Origin: Nitrospirales bacterium
Lineage (GTDB): Bacteria > Nitrospirota > Nitrospiria > Nitrospirales > UBA8639
Direction of reading: 5' to 3'
Length of the DNA: 49,199 nucleotides
Assembly (NCBI GenBank): GCA_029261255.1
Contig: JAJDBQ010000243.1
Span: 1-49,199, forward strand
Numbering within the stretch: the stretch's first letter is position 1; every line of letters begins with the position of its first letter. Under the pieces are notes generated by a model. The model had not been told where the DNA came from and searched no databases. It worked only from the letters and a program-made list of their open reading frames with translations. A program made the position numbers and the translations under genes. Below, piece after piece: positions 1 to 10,800 of the stretch.

Positions 1-1
1 G

Positions 2-1600
2 TATTCGCCAAGCGGTAAACCCCGCATCTCTATATTTTCTATTGCCCATTTAAATGATACCGAACGCATGTTTTTTGTGAGTCTCCTTCTGACGCAAATG
101 GTGAGTTGGATGCGCACACAATCCGGCACGACCAGTCTTCGCGCCCTCCTCTATATGGATGAAGTGTTCGGATTTTTCCCACCGACCAAAAACCCTCCAT
201 CAAAAACCCCGATGCTGACCATGCTGAAGCAAGCCCGTGCCTATGGCTTAGGCGTAGTGCTGGCCACGCAAAACCCCGTGGACTTGGATTACAAAGGGTT
301 AGGTAATACCGGGACTTGGTTTATTGGTCGCTTGCAAACTGAACGGGATATGGCTCGTATATTGGATGGATTGGAAGGAGCGGCCGCTAACAGTGATGGG
401 AAGTTTAATCGTCAGAAGATGGAACAAATTATCTCTGGCCTTGGCAACCGCGTCTTTCTGATGAATAACGTGCATGATGATGGACCGGAAATTTTTGAGA
501 CGCGATGGGCGTTGTCCTATTTACGGGGCCCGCTGACGCGCACACAAATTAAAACATTGATGGATCCGGTGAAAGACGGAGGCCTACAGGCTGCTCCGGG
601 TGTCGCATCATCTCAAAAGGCTCGGGGGATATCTTCGGCCACTGACAGTCATTCACCAGTTCTTCCCCCAGAAATTCCGCAATATTTCGTGCCAATTCGT
701 GGCTCACAGCCTGCAGATTCGAAGCTAATTTATGAACCACAATTATTAGCCGCCGCCAATATCCACTTTCTAGATGGGCGACGAAAGATTGATGAAGCTC
801 GAGACCTGACAGTCCTTGTTCCCTTAACCAATGACGCCACACCAGTGGAATGGGACGAAGTGCTGAACACAGACCTTCTCCCTGACGATTTAGAGAGCAC
901 ACAAGAAGACGGAGGGATTTTTGGAAAATTGCCTGCGCCAGCGAACCAGGTCAAAAATTACAAAAAATGGCAAAAGGACTTCGTAACTTGGGTGTACCGA
1001 AACCATACCCTTGATATCTGGAAGAGCCCTGCGTTCAAAATGACTTCTGATTCTGGAGAATCGGAGCGCCATTTTCGCCTTCGCATCCAGCAGCTCACTC
1101 GTGAAACACGCGACGAAAAAACCGAAAGCTTGCGGAAAAAATATGATAAAAAAATCGCCCGCATTGAAGACCGGATCCGTCGTGCCGAGCAAGCTGTGGA
1201 GCGTGAGGAAGAACAAGCCTCACAACAGAAATTCCAAACAATTATTTCATTAGGCGCCACGGTGCTTTCTGCCTTTCTCGGGAAAAAGACTGTGAGCCGG
1301 TCCTCCATGGGCAAAGCCGCGAGCACCATCCGTGGCATCAGTCGATCAAGGAAAGAGAGTCAAGACATCGAACGGGCAGGAGAAAATGTCGAGGCCTTCA
1401 AGCAACAGCTCGCTGAGCTTGAAACTGACTTTACACAAGAGGCCGAGGCCCTCGCCGCTCAACTACAGGCCAAATCCGAAACTTTGGAGACGGTGACAAT
1501 ACGACCTAAAAAATCCAATATCGCTGTTGAACTCCTTGGTTTAGGGTGGGTGCCACATTGGCAACAGGCAGATGGGGAACGCACCCCTGCCTGGGAATAG
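2..1600 (+). CDS. HerA/FtsK-superfamily ATP-binding protein, 5' end cut by window
   Basis: The reading frame is open from base 2, so the gene starts outside the window; the first internal ATG (base 68) lies inside a conserved block and is not the start. Visible are the end of the ATPase core, with a Walker B-like strand (LLYMDEVFGFFPP), a following KQARAYGLGVVLATQNP segment typical of HerA/VirB4-type DUF87 ATPases, and GTWFIGRLQTERD. The Walker A half is missing because of truncation. After about residue 330 (counted from base 2) the protein becomes a charged coiled coil (RKKYDKKIARIEDRIRRAE and onward), then a small hydrophobic/glycine patch and a second helical stretch. This family is a cytoplasmic DNA- or protein-translocating ATPase group of uncertain role; no substrate can be named. 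Downstream genes are 233 bases away and unrelated. Confidence 0.85.
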   Translation, partial: YSPSGKPRISIFSIAHLNDTERMFFVSLLLTQMVSWMRTQSGTTSLRALLYMDEVFGFFPPTKNPPSKTPMLTMLKQARAYGLGVVLATQNPVDLDYKGLGNTGTWFIGRLQTERDMARILDGLEGAAANSDGKFNRQKMEQIISGLGNRVFLMNNVHDDGPEIFETRWALSYLRGPLTRTQIKTLMDPVKDGGLQAAPGVASSQKARGISSATDSHSPVLPPEIPQYFVPIRGSQPADSKLIYEPQLLAAANIHFLDGRRKIDEARDLTVLVPLTNDATPVEWDEVLNTDLLPDDLESTQEDGGIFGKLPAPANQVKNYKKWQKDFVTWVYRNHTLDIWKSPAFKMTSDSGESERHFRLRIQQLTRETRDEKTESLRKKYDKKIARIEDRIRRAEQAVEREEEQASQQKFQTIISLGATVLSAFLGKKTVSRSSMGKAASTIRGISRSRKESQDIERAGENVEAFKQQLAELETDFTQEAEALAAQLQAKSETLETVTIRPKKSNIAVELLGLGWVPHWQQADGERTPAWE

Positions 1601-1833
1601 TGGTCCGGATAGCAGATTGAATGAGAAGAATCTCATCGTGAGCCTCTCCATTTTCATGGCCATTTTTCACCTGAACCACTTTCCTTTCACGTCGCGTATC
1701 TCGTATCCTCATGTAAGCACCAATGAGAGCATTGTTCCAGTTGGTGCTATTCCACCCCCTCTCCATTCCCTCTATTTGGGATTGATGCCCTGATAGACGG
1801 TATTCATTCACGCTTCGAATCGGAGGAACCCCA

Positions 1834-2262
1834 ATGGAACTTATTCAACAACTCGTCAGCTCACTCGGCGTCAACGAAGATCAAGCCAAGGGTGGCGCAG
1901 GACTCCTCTTCAATTTAGCCAAGGACAAATTAGGCGCCGGAGATTTCCAACAGATCACGGATAAGATCCCTGGAGTGAGTGCCCTCTTAGGCGCAGCACC
2001 CACGGAGACCGCAGCGGCTTCTGCAGGCGGTGGCTTAATGGGAGCACTAGGCGGCGCAGCAGCGGCGCTGGGTGCTGGTGGATTAGGAGATAAGTTGGGC
2101 GGATTAGGGAATTTAGCCAGTTTAGCGAGCGGGTTTTCTCAACTCGGTCTCAGCTCAGATATGATTGCGAAATTTGCTCCAGTCGTCTTGTCGTTTGCGC
2201 AAAGTCAGGGCGGCGACGGCATCAAAGGTCTTTTAGAAAAGGTCCTGTCTCCATCTGCATAA
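1834..2262 (+). CDS. DUF2780 domain protein (142 aa)
   Basis: A small protein with the DUF2780 (VcgC/VcgE) pattern: an N-terminal helical repeat (IQQLVSSLGVNEDQAKGG), a glycine/alanine-rich middle (about residues 64-100) and a C-terminal helical repeat ending in GGDGIKGLLEKVL. The start follows a clear ribosome site (CGGAGG at 1821-1826). There is no signal peptide and no membrane helix except the low-complexity Gly/Ala tract. The family has no established function. It is followed by two other small envelope/stress genes on the same strand, which may be co-expressed with it. Confidence 0.8.
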   Translation: MELIQQLVSSLGVNEDQAKGGAGLLFNLAKDKLGAGDFQQITDKIPGVSALLGAAPTETAAASAGGGLMGALGGAAAALGAGGLGDKLGGLGNLASLASGFSQLGLSSDMIAKFAPVVLSFAQSQGGDGIKGLLEKVLSPSA

Positions 2263-2356
2263 GATTCTTCATTTTATGCACATGGAACGTTGAAAGCAGG
2301 CTTGAAATATTCTCAACCAGGAGCCCAACGACTTATTGATGAATAAAGGAAAGACT

Positions 2357-3049
2357 ATGACTACACGTCAACACCCAATTCAGGCTTCTCGATGGCGAAT
2401 GGCTTCAATGACCGGGCTCCTGGTTTTCGGTCTGTTCATTTCTCTCGGCTGTCAAAGTGCGTACTACGCGGGCATGGAGAAAATGGGCTACCACAAGCGT
2501 GATTTGATGGTCAGCGATGTCGAAAAAGCTCGAGACGCACAACAGGAAGCCAAGGAACAGTTCAAATCTGCACTGGATCGCTTTACCTCAGTCCTCAATG
2601 TCAAAGGGGGCAAGCTTCAGGAGAAATACGACACGCTCAATGCCGAATATGAGATGAGCGACGCAAAAGCTCAAGCAGTCAGTGATCGCATTGCCTCCGT
2701 TGAAGATGTATCAGAAGCGCTCTTCGCCGAATGGGAAGTCGAGCTCAAAGAATATACCAGCGCAAATTTACGAAAAAGCAGTCAAACCAAGCTGACAAAA
2801 ACGCGCACGCAATATGCCAAACTGATCAAAGCCATGAAACGCGCAGAACGTAAAATGCCTCCCGTCTTAGGCAAATTCAAAGATCAAGTTTTATTTCTCA
2901 AACATAATCTCAACGCCCAAGCGATCACATCGCTAAAAGGCGAGTTGGGTACTGTGGAAAGCAATATCAACGCTCTCATCAAGGAAATGGAGAACTCGAT
3001 CAATCAGGCTGATGCGTTTATATCATCTATGCATACAGGACAAAGCTAA
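2357..3049 (+). CDS. DUF2959 family lipoprotein (230 aa)
   Basis: A hydrophobic segment (MTGLLVFGLFISLGCQS) ends in a lipobox-like L-G-C, so the mature protein probably starts at the Cys as an exported lipoprotein. The rest is helical and lysine/glutamate-rich with coiled-coil character, matching the DUF2959 family of uncharacterised lipoproteins. Start choice: ATG 2357 follows AAAGGA with about six bases of spacing; in-frame TTG 2336 and ATG 2339 would add six or seven residues and have a poorly spaced AGGAG. Likely co-transcribed with the YeaQ-like gene 33 bases downstream. Function unknown. Confidence 0.8.
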   Translation: MTTRQHPIQASRWRMASMTGLLVFGLFISLGCQSAYYAGMEKMGYHKRDLMVSDVEKARDAQQEAKEQFKSALDRFTSVLNVKGGKLQEKYDTLNAEYEMSDAKAQAVSDRIASVEDVSEALFAEWEVELKEYTSANLRKSSQTKLTKTRTQYAKLIKAMKRAERKMPPVLGKFKDQVLFLKHNLNAQAITSLKGELGTVESNINALIKEMENSINQADAFISSMHTGQS

Positions 3050-3082
3050 CTCCACCCTTTCATAATAGGGAGGCACAGCACC

Positions 3083-3334
3083 ATGGGCCTCATATCCTGG
3101 ATTGTCTTCGGTCTTATTGCCGGTGTAATTGCCAAAATTATCCATCCTGGCAAAGATCCTGGCGGATTTATTATCACAAGCCTCATTGGCATTGCTGGTG
3201 CTATGGTTGGCGGTGGCATTAGTACCTGGCTAGGGTACGGAGATGTACAAGGTTTTGATCTTCGCAGCCTCGCGACAGCGGTTGGCGGAGCGTTAATCCT
3301 TCTTTTCGGTTACAGAAAAATTCGTGGCGCGTAA
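3083..3334 (+). CDS. GlsB/YeaQ/YmgE family stress-response membrane protein
   Basis: An 83-residue, very hydrophobic protein with three predicted membrane helices and the family's glycine-rich pattern: WIVFGLIAGVIAKIIHPGKDPGG at the start and VGGALILLFGYRKIRG at the end. This is the transglycosylase-associated (Transgly_assoc) family; despite the name it has no enzymatic residues and is known mainly as stress-induced. A strong ribosome site (GGGAGG at 3069-3074) precedes the ATG. It is the last gene of a three-gene small-protein group. Confidence 0.9.
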   Translation: MGLISWIVFGLIAGVIAKIIHPGKDPGGFIITSLIGIAGAMVGGGISTWLGYGDVQGFDLRSLATAVGGALILLFGYRKIRGA

Positions 3335-3568
3335 TTGGAGCTCTCTGTTCCTGCTCATTGTGGAAAACAGAGAGCATCCCCTTCTGTTCGAATCTTACTG
3401 AGTCTTCTTCCCTCTCTACTTTTCGCTTTGCTCAGTTGTTCATTCCTCACGATCATTTCTTTACCTACCCCCTCAAGTCTACTAGACTCCTTATGAAGTT
3501 CCCTCGCCATTTGGGACAACCGTATCACGGCACATTTCCCTGAAGATGATGATGAGTTCAGCCTCACG

Positions 3569-6500
3569 ATGACTCCTGACGAGACCATACCCGAAACACC
3601 ATCACAGCCCCACCCCACTCGATCACGGAAAATCCTAAAGTGGGCCATCGGATTGGCAATGTGCTTCGCAACTCTCGTCTTCATTATTGCCTTGTTATTA
3701 ACCTATTGGTTCCCGTCCAACATGGTTCGGCAAGAGTTGGAAGTTCGACTTTCTGAACTCCTTCAGGGCACCGTCACGATTCAATCCTTGTCGTTTAACG
3801 CCTTAACAGGGTTGCAAGTCGAAGACTTGGAAATCGATACAACCAATCAGCCGCCCTTCACATTTGACCGACTCACACTCGACTATTCGCTTCTTGGATT
3901 ACTGAAGGGCACCTTCACCCTCAATGAAGTGTCCATTGAACAAGCCAATATTTCCTTGAATCTACCTGAACTCAGGCAAGGTCATCCCTCTAACGAACCC
4001 ATTTCGCCTCCTCCAACAGAACCGCAAGCTCTTCCCACGTTTCCTCTGTCAATCGACCTGGAGACATTGGCCATTCGTGATAGCGATCTGCATGTCATCG
4101 TTTCACCTGATCTGCAAGTCGCCTTATCAACTATCAATTTTCAAAGTACTGGAGCGATTTCACCTGAAAATGCCAATCTCAAAGGTCAACTCACGATCAA
4201 TCAGCTGGATGTCGAATTCCAGGATAAGCAGATGCAATTGCCAGTAGAGCTCATGTTTGAGACTCAACTCGATCTTTCAGCACAGCATCTTACTCTTGAA
4301 GAATTGACCATCATCTCTGACCCTGCTTTGCGTCTCACTCTCTCTGGAACGGTGAGTAAGTTTCTCACACCGGAGAAGGTTCATCTCTCCCTAACAGACA
4401 CCCAATTCAATCTCGAATCTCTCATGATGGTGGTAGAAGAATTTATCCCCCCTAAATGGGACACCGCGACGATAGTTGGCTCATTGTCTCCCAGCGTTTC
4501 TGTCAACGGCGTTCTTTCTGACGGACAGTTTCAAGGAACCATCCAAGCGGGGCTTCAAGGCAAAATACTCCAAGTGGATCTCCCATCACACACACTGAAC
4601 ATTGGCCCTACGTCTCTCGATATCCACGCGAAAGGTATTGAGATTCAAAACAATGAGCCAACCGAAGGGACTCTTGCCGGAAACGTGACACTTGAACATC
4701 TCGCGTACCAATCATATCGGCTTGAAAACTTCGATGTAGCGCTTGTCGGCCAAGGTCATCTTTCGGGTCCGTTTTCAGGAACTCTCAACGTCAACGGCAC
4801 GACCAACATTCCTCCAGATGTCATCGGCACATCTTTTTCGCTGCCAATTGATGTCAACCTTGAGACCAGCGGAAATTATAGGACCCGCCAGGCCAAGGTT
4901 AAGAATCTGAATGTGGACCTAGGCGCCTATGGCCGTGCAGAGGTAAAAGGAGAATTGCAACCACATCCGGCCCCCAAACAAACAATGAATGGCTCTCTTG
5001 AAGTCCGCCTGTCGCCAAATATCAACGCGTTGCTCGCTCTGCTACCCAAGGACTTGCTTCAAGGCATCGAGCTTCAGAAAGGATCTGATCCGGATACACT
5101 TATTGTGAAAGCCACGGCAGGCCTTCATCCGGATTTCCGACCAGAATGGGGAAAAGCCACCGCGGCCATCAAACTTGCCTCACTACAGGCACGATCAGAC
5201 GTCCACAAGGCCGAAGGCATGATGAACCAACTCACCTTCTTGCTAGCATCGGACTATCAAGAAAAAAATGGCATCGTCCAAGGAACGGTTGGATTTTCCG
5301 CTGATCTATCTAAAATTCGTGCTGTAGAAAGCATGGCAATTGGAAATAGCCATGTCATTCTCAAGTCTTCCTTTCAAGGCAATCTCTCGCCCAACTATGA
5401 ACCCACAAGCCTGCGCTCACACGACCAGCTCCAACTCACACTCAGCAACATGACATACCAAGATCCCACGGTCACAGCGACGCTTCCTTCACTCAGGCTG
5501 TCGACAGAAACCAAGGAAGATCTGTTAAAGAAAGATTTCTTACTGGAGAACTTACGCCTGACCAGCGACGAGATCTTAGATGTCAGAGCGAAGGGTCAGT
5601 TTAAACAGGCTAATCAACAATTCGATGTGGATCTTCAAATTCCTCTTCTTCATATAGGCAACCTTCTCCCACATTTGGCAGGGCCACTCATGAAGGGAAT
5701 TGAAGAGATTCATCCAAACGGACGGGTGAGTTTTGCCTTGCGAACTGCCGGGAAAATTCCTCAAGCTCATGATCTCAAACAATTGACGCTCCCATTGGAA
5801 GCACAAGGAACACTCAGCTTGCGAAATCTCGAGGGGGCAATCGCGGGATATCACATTCAAGGCACAAACGGCAATCTGACGTTGGGCTACTCCCCACAAG
5901 CCACACCTCAGACTCAGCTCACGACTGATATCACGCTTGATCAGATTCACTTGCCGGATTCCCTGCCAATCAGCGAACTATCCGACACATCTTTGCACGT
6001 CAGCATGGTGTCTCCCGACTTCAATGAAGTGCACATTGACCCGATCCACATCACGTCCAACGGCATGGACCTTTCGCTCCAGGGCAGCGTGGTGGGACTT
6101 CGTGAGCTTCTGTCGTCCACAACGCCTCGTGGCACTCAATTGGCAAAACTCTTTGCCCAGCTTCAAACCCGCCTCGGGCTGGATATCGAAACGTTTCAAG
6201 AAGCTTTGCAACCTTTGGGAATACAGGGAACTGGCAAGGCTCTCGTCACCATGTCCATGCTCAAACAAGAACAGGGAAATCTTGATGCTTCCGTGAAGAT
6301 TGCCTCCAAAGCCCTCGCCCTCACGCGTGATGGCACTGTCGTACAAGACATGAACGGTGGAATACAATTCAGAAAATCTTTGGCCTGGAAACCAGATGGG
6401 CCCACATCTTCAACGAAAGCAAGGTTTCAACCATCCGACCGCATTGCTCAACTCAAATCTCTTTCACGAAAAGGCCAAACTCTGACTATTGAGCATCTAG

Positions 6501-7147
6501 ATCTCGGACCATTGACCATTCAAAACTTCTCGACTCATTTGGCATTTGAGCAACACACGCTCAAGATGCAAAATCTCGTCATGAACCTTCTCGGCGGAGG
6601 GATCGGAGGAAATGTGATCATTGCCGCTGAACGCCCCCTCAGGATATCCGCACGGTTTGAAGTGGCGCATCTCGATGCCAATCAACTCATCACCACGCAA
6701 TCAAAGATTAAGGGTGATAGCAACATCGACGCGACGGTGGAACTCACGACCCTTCTGCAGGATGCCACGGGCGCAGTCGATTTGAGTCGTTTAGCATGCA
6801 ACCTCCAGATCACGCATATCGGGAAAGAAGCGTTAGAGCGCCTTCTGGTGTTTTTGGACCCGGAAGGCAGCAATCCGACACTCTCCAACGCCAAAGCTCA
6901 ATTGAAACTCGCAAATCCCTCTCGAGTGATGGTGGAAGTAGCCAGAGGCCAATTGAATCTGACGATTCACTTTCAAGGGAGCCTGATCCCCACTTTTAGA
7001 CTTGACCGCGTTCCTATCGCCAAAATGAAAAGCATCGAAGCACTCACAGCTGCCATTCCCAATTGGGACACGTTGATTCCACTATTGGACATGATTGCCG
7101 CAGACTCATACAGTTTCTCAGAAGAAGGAGATCTTCTACTCAAATAA
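3569..7147 (+). CDS. AsmA-like (YdbH/TamB-type) inter-membrane bridge protein
   Basis: 1192 residues with one N-terminal membrane helix (about residues 22-48) and a long beta-rich body of repeated strands. The first periplasmic block (LEVRLSELLQGTVTIQSLSF, then LEVEDLEI-like and FDRLTLDYSLLGLLKG) is the standard AsmA/TamB start; the C-terminal block includes MNLLGGGIGGNVIIAAERPL and a final SYSFSEEGDLLLK. AsmA-like proteins of diderms (TamB, YhdP, YdbH) are anchored in the inner membrane and form a hydrophobic groove that carries phospholipid to the outer membrane. The next gene encodes a YdbL-like lipoprotein, as in the E. coli ydbH-ynbE-ydbL operon, which favours a YdbH-type role; overall sequence similarity to YdbH itself is not obvious by eye. 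The start lacks a clear ribosome site. Confidence 0.8.
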   Translation: MTPDETIPETPSQPHPTRSRKILKWAIGLAMCFATLVFIIALLLTYWFPSNMVRQELEVRLSELLQGTVTIQSLSFNALTGLQVEDLEIDTTNQPPFTFDRLTLDYSLLGLLKGTFTLNEVSIEQANISLNLPELRQGHPSNEPISPPPTEPQALPTFPLSIDLETLAIRDSDLHVIVSPDLQVALSTINFQSTGAISPENANLKGQLTINQLDVEFQDKQMQLPVELMFETQLDLSAQHLTLEELTIISDPALRLTLSGTVSKFLTPEKVHLSLTDTQFNLESLMMVVEEFIPPKWDTATIVGSLSPSVSVNGVLSDGQFQGTIQAGLQGKILQVDLPSHTLNIGPTSLDIHAKGIEIQNNEPTEGTLAGNVTLEHLAYQSYRLENFDVALVGQGHLSGPFSGTLNVNGTTNIPPDVIGTSFSLPIDVNLETSGNYRTRQAKVKNLNVDLGAYGRAEVKGELQPHPAPKQTMNGSLEVRLSPNINALLALLPKDLLQGIELQKGSDPDTLIVKATAGLHPDFRPEWGKATAAIKLASLQARSDVHKAEGMMNQLTFLLASDYQEKNGIVQGTVGFSADLSKIRAVESMAIGNSHVILKSSFQGNLSPNYEPTSLRSHDQLQLTLSNMTYQDPTVTATLPSLRLSTETKEDLLKKDFLLENLRLTSDEILDVRAKGQFKQANQQFDVDLQIPLLHIGNLLPHLAGPLMKGIEEIHPNGRVSFALRTAGKIPQAHDLKQLTLPLEAQGTLSLRNLEGAIAGYHIQGTNGNLTLGYSPQATPQTQLTTDITLDQIHLPDSLPISELSDTSLHVSMVSPDFNEVHIDPIHITSNGMDLSLQGSVVGLRELLSSTTPRGTQLAKLFAQLQTRLGLDIETFQEALQPLGIQGTGKALVTMSMLKQEQGNLDASVKIASKALALTRDGTVVQDMNGGIQFRKSLAWKPDGPTSSTKARFQPSDRIAQLKSLSRKGQTLTIEHLDLGPLTIQNFSTHLAFEQHTLKMQNLVMNLLGGGIGGNVIIAAERPLRISARFEVAHLDANQLITTQSKIKGDSNIDATVELTTLLQDATGAVDLSRLACNLQITHIGKEALERLLVFLDPEGSNPTLSNAKAQLKLANPSRVMVEVARGQLNLTIHFQGSLIPTFRLDRVPIAKMKSIEALTAAIPNWDTLIPLLDMIAADSYSFSEEGDLLLK

Positions 7148-7203
7148 AGACATCATCCGTTTCCATCTGCTCATCCACCACTCGTACAATAGGACCATTT
7201 GAT

Positions 7204-7818
7204 ATGATAGTCATCATGCATCGAACTGAACCAATTATCGCCTCTTGGAAACTTTTTCATGTTCTCCTCATCGGCTTCACTCTCTCTGTTCTTTCGGCAT
7301 GCGGAGGACCATTAGTCGGTGTCACCGTTGTCGATGAACGCACGGCCTTGGAAAACCAGGTACTCGGGACCTATCAAGAACTCAATCAACAGGTCATGCT
7401 GGTCGCATCCGTCCGCTATATCGATCCACAAGGAAAGCTAAAGCAAACCCAAGAGCTGCCTCCGGGGAAAAAAGACGTTGTGCGAGCTCTCCAACGTGTG
7501 TCATTTAATAAAGACGATCTCAATCGCTATAAAGCCGCAGGAATGATAGGGGAAAACAACGAAGGTGGAATCACGCTCTTGCAGCCAGAAAAAATTGAGC
7601 CTGATGATCGTGCGTTTGTCGACAATCTGATTCAAGAAGAAAATGAAGACCGCCTGGCTATTATGAGCCGGATTATCGACACAAACGAGACTCTTTCTGC
7701 TAAAGATCTTCCACGAGTACACAATATGTTTGCTGCACTCAACCGAGATAAGGCGCTCAAGGGCGAACGCATTCAACTAGAAAGCGGGAATTGGATTTCA
7801 AAAGAAACACAACAATGA
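7204..7818 (+). CDS. YdbL-like (DUF1318) lipoprotein (204 aa)
   Basis: A signal sequence (KLFHVLLIGFTLSVLSAC) ends in a lipobox L-S-A-C, so this is probably an exported lipoprotein. The mature part contains YKAAGMIGENNEGGITLLQP, then a long helix (DDRAFVDNLIQEENEDRLAI) and a final GERIQLESGNWISK; this order (leak-rich 'AAGLVGE' turn, helix rich in E/R, 'G..I....G.WI.K') is that of YdbL/DUF1318. In E. coli YdbL acts with lipoprotein YnbE and the AsmA-like YdbH in envelope lipid transport; here one lipidated protein may combine the two small partners. The start ATG 7204 has AGGA nine bases upstream; a frame running back to 7063 overlaps the AsmA-like gene and puts the signal sequence deep inside, so it was not used. 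The stop overlaps the ATG of the CHAT gene (ATGA). Confidence 0.72.
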   Translation: MIVIMHRTEPIIASWKLFHVLLIGFTLSVLSACGGPLVGVTVVDERTALENQVLGTYQELNQQVMLVASVRYIDPQGKLKQTQELPPGKKDVVRALQRVSFNKDDLNRYKAAGMIGENNEGGITLLQPEKIEPDDRAFVDNLIQEENEDRLAIMSRIIDTNETLSAKDLPRVHNMFAALNRDKALKGERIQLESGNWISKETQQ

Positions 7819-10800
7819 CATGTCATCTAGACCTACGCCTATCACGCCATCAGCCTATGCCTAGACATCGTTCCCTCATCATACTCAATATCTGCCTTTT
7901 TCTACTTGGACCCACACAAGCTTTGGGTTCGACACCGGAACTTGTCACCACCCACCCTGCTCTGGATTATCAACCATCCGTCTCTGCCGATGGACAGACC
8001 ATGGCTTTTACTTCCATGCGATCCGGCAATGCCGATATCTGGGTCAAAACCCTCAAGAGTTCCGCTCTCACACTTCCTCATCAAATGACGACTCATCCGG
8101 CCAACGATCAGGAACCAGCCTTGAACAAGGCGGGCACCCGACTCTTGTATGTGTCGCATAAATCCGACCCCCGTGGTGATGTGTATCTTCTTGATCTCAT
8201 TACCCGTGAAGAACAACAGCTCACTGATCTCACCAGCGGCGATACCTCTCCTCAATGGGATCAAGAGGAAGAAGGATTTTTCTATCTAAAGAAAGACCCG
8301 CTTCAAGGCACATCAGCCATCTACCGAAAATCCTTTTCTAACCCAACAGAAGAGTTGGTCATTCCCCAGGCCACAAGTTTTTCCTCAAATCGTGGACAGC
8401 TCCTATTTTCCAGTGATACAGGGCTGACTCTCATGAATCTGCAAGACAACAGCTCAAGTCCGCTCAACCAGAATAAGGATGTCCTCAATCTCTGGCCCGC
8501 TTTGAATCCACACGCATCTGAAGCCGCCACAAAGCTCCCAGTGTTTTTCAGCCAATATGCACGAGATACCAACAGCGACGGACTGATCGATATAGATGAT
8601 GAATCATCGATGTGGATGAGCCTTTTGGACGCACAGACAGATACATCCAAGAACCTCTATCAGCTCACACCTGCACACCAATTTCATGCCTACCCCAATG
8701 TATCGAAGGACTTCTTGTACTACTCTGATCTCAAAGCCGGCAATATTTTCCGAATCAACATTACTGCCTTCCTCAAAGACTATGCTGACCTTGAGCATGC
8801 CAAGACATTGGCCTCCTCGTATCAGGATTATGGCCAACTAGACCAAGCACTCCTGGTCTTGAGCAATATTTCTCACAACCTGTTGTCCCAACAATCTCCT
8901 GAGGCACAAGCTGCATTTGATTTTTCCCTCGCGGAGACAGAAACACAGAGGGGAAATTTCCGTAGTGCCCGACAGGCTCTGGAGCCATACACCAACAGAA
9001 CTGGTCAGATCGGAGCCTTGGCCAGAATACAGACCATCACTCTGCGCGTCCGGCAGCAGGCGAAGAACGTCAGCTCGACTGAGAGGCGACGGCTCGTCAC
9101 GACTGGGGTATCGGATCTCCTCACTATCGGAGAGAAGCACCGCACCCTGAATGAGGTATACGGTCAAGCATTGATTGAAGCAGGACGGCTCTACCTTTTT
9201 GCAAACGATCCCCTCACCGCTCTGGAGTACCTCGTCAAAGTCGATGACATCCATGACAATGAGATTCGAGCGAAGGGCCTCTTCACCAGAGGCCACGCTT
9301 ACCGAATTCTGGGCGACGCTCCCAATGTCATCCGCGTGTTTGTCGATGTGATTCGACTATTTGGCGAACGTACTTCCTGGGGTACGCGTGCGATCCAACA
9401 GGTCATGACTCTTTCCCAAGAAGGAAAAGCTGTCCGTGATCGCATGACCTCGTTGCAGAAGATCATTCCCCTCCACCCCGATCTTGTCGTGTTAATTGCC
9501 ACAACACGATTAACTATTGCCGATCTCCAGTACGAAGAAGGCGAACAATTGTCCGCACTGGAAACCCTAGAGTCCATCATCTCGGCACCAGAACTTCCTC
9601 AAAAACTGATCATCCAAGCCTATCAAAAAAAGGCCACAATTCTTTCGGGTTCAGAGCGATACCAAGAAGCGGCAGATACTTACGCCGCATTAAGTCAATT
9701 ATCCAGAGAGCATCAAACCGAAGAACTCAAGGGCACTCAACAACTTCTCATTTTGCAATTGGTGAAAAAAGCTCTCAAGGATAGGAAGGTGGGAGAGACT
9801 CGCATTGCAGCAAAATCTCTCAAGCGACTCATCGACGAATATCCCGAATCAGTGGAAGCCCATCGTGCCTATATTGAAACGAAATCCATGCTCAAAGACA
9901 CACCAGCCGTGCAAGCCTGGTATACCGAATTAGTCAAGGCACATCCGACGCACGCGCCCTATCAATACGGACAAGCCTTGGCCCTATCCTATAGTGAGCC
10001 GCCCGACTTACCGTTGGTGATCAAAATGCTCCAGCGAACCAAGGAAAAAGATCCAACTATAGGATATGTCCATCAGACATTGGGGTGGGCCTACGAACAA
10101 ACCGAACGGATTTCCGGGAACTCAGGGTATCTGGAAAAAGCTGAGCAGGAATATCGTATTGCCCTTGAGATTAATGATGCGAGTCGCTTCCCCGATGTGG
10201 AATCACAGCTGCTCTTGAATTTAGGGAACACCTATCTAGCTCTCTCCAATTTCCGCGAAGCCTATCGCCATTACCGCCAGCGTGAAGAACAGTACACACC
10301 AACTGGTGAGACCATCACTGAATTACTCTATCGCAAAAATTATGGAGAGGCCTGCTTTAAATCTGGGCGCACGGAGGAATCCGTGACGCAATATCAGTTA
10401 GCCTTACGAAGAGTGCCTCCTGAACAACAATCCTTACAAGCGGAAATTCTCGAACGCATCGGATTGTCCCATCAAGACAACGGAGAATTCGCCAAAGCCA
10501 TCACCGCCTTTACTCAAGCCCTGGATCTAAACCGTGAATTAGGACAGGAACAGAATGTCACGCTGCTGCAGAGAAATATCGGGGTCAATCTATTTAACTT
10601 GAGCCGAGCGAGCGAAACCGGTGGACGTGAGAAATCAAAGCAAGCATTAGAAAGTTATTTCACCAGCTTGAATCATCTCGCCTCGAGCGATGAAAAAACC
10701 CTCCCGAAAGGATCCGGCCTGTTCAATGTGAATGTGGCCCTCAATGATGACAGTTCACAAGCTGCCAGCGGGTTCGACCAGATGGGCGAACAAAAACTCA

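Noticed and set aside
3355-3568. Short open frames on both strands before the AsmA-like gene
   Set aside because: No ribosome site; the minus-strand one overlaps the start of the real gene.
5937-6405. Several open frames antisense or out of frame within the AsmA-like gene
   Set aside because: Shadows of a long, well-supported coding sequence; none has a ribosome site or family pattern.
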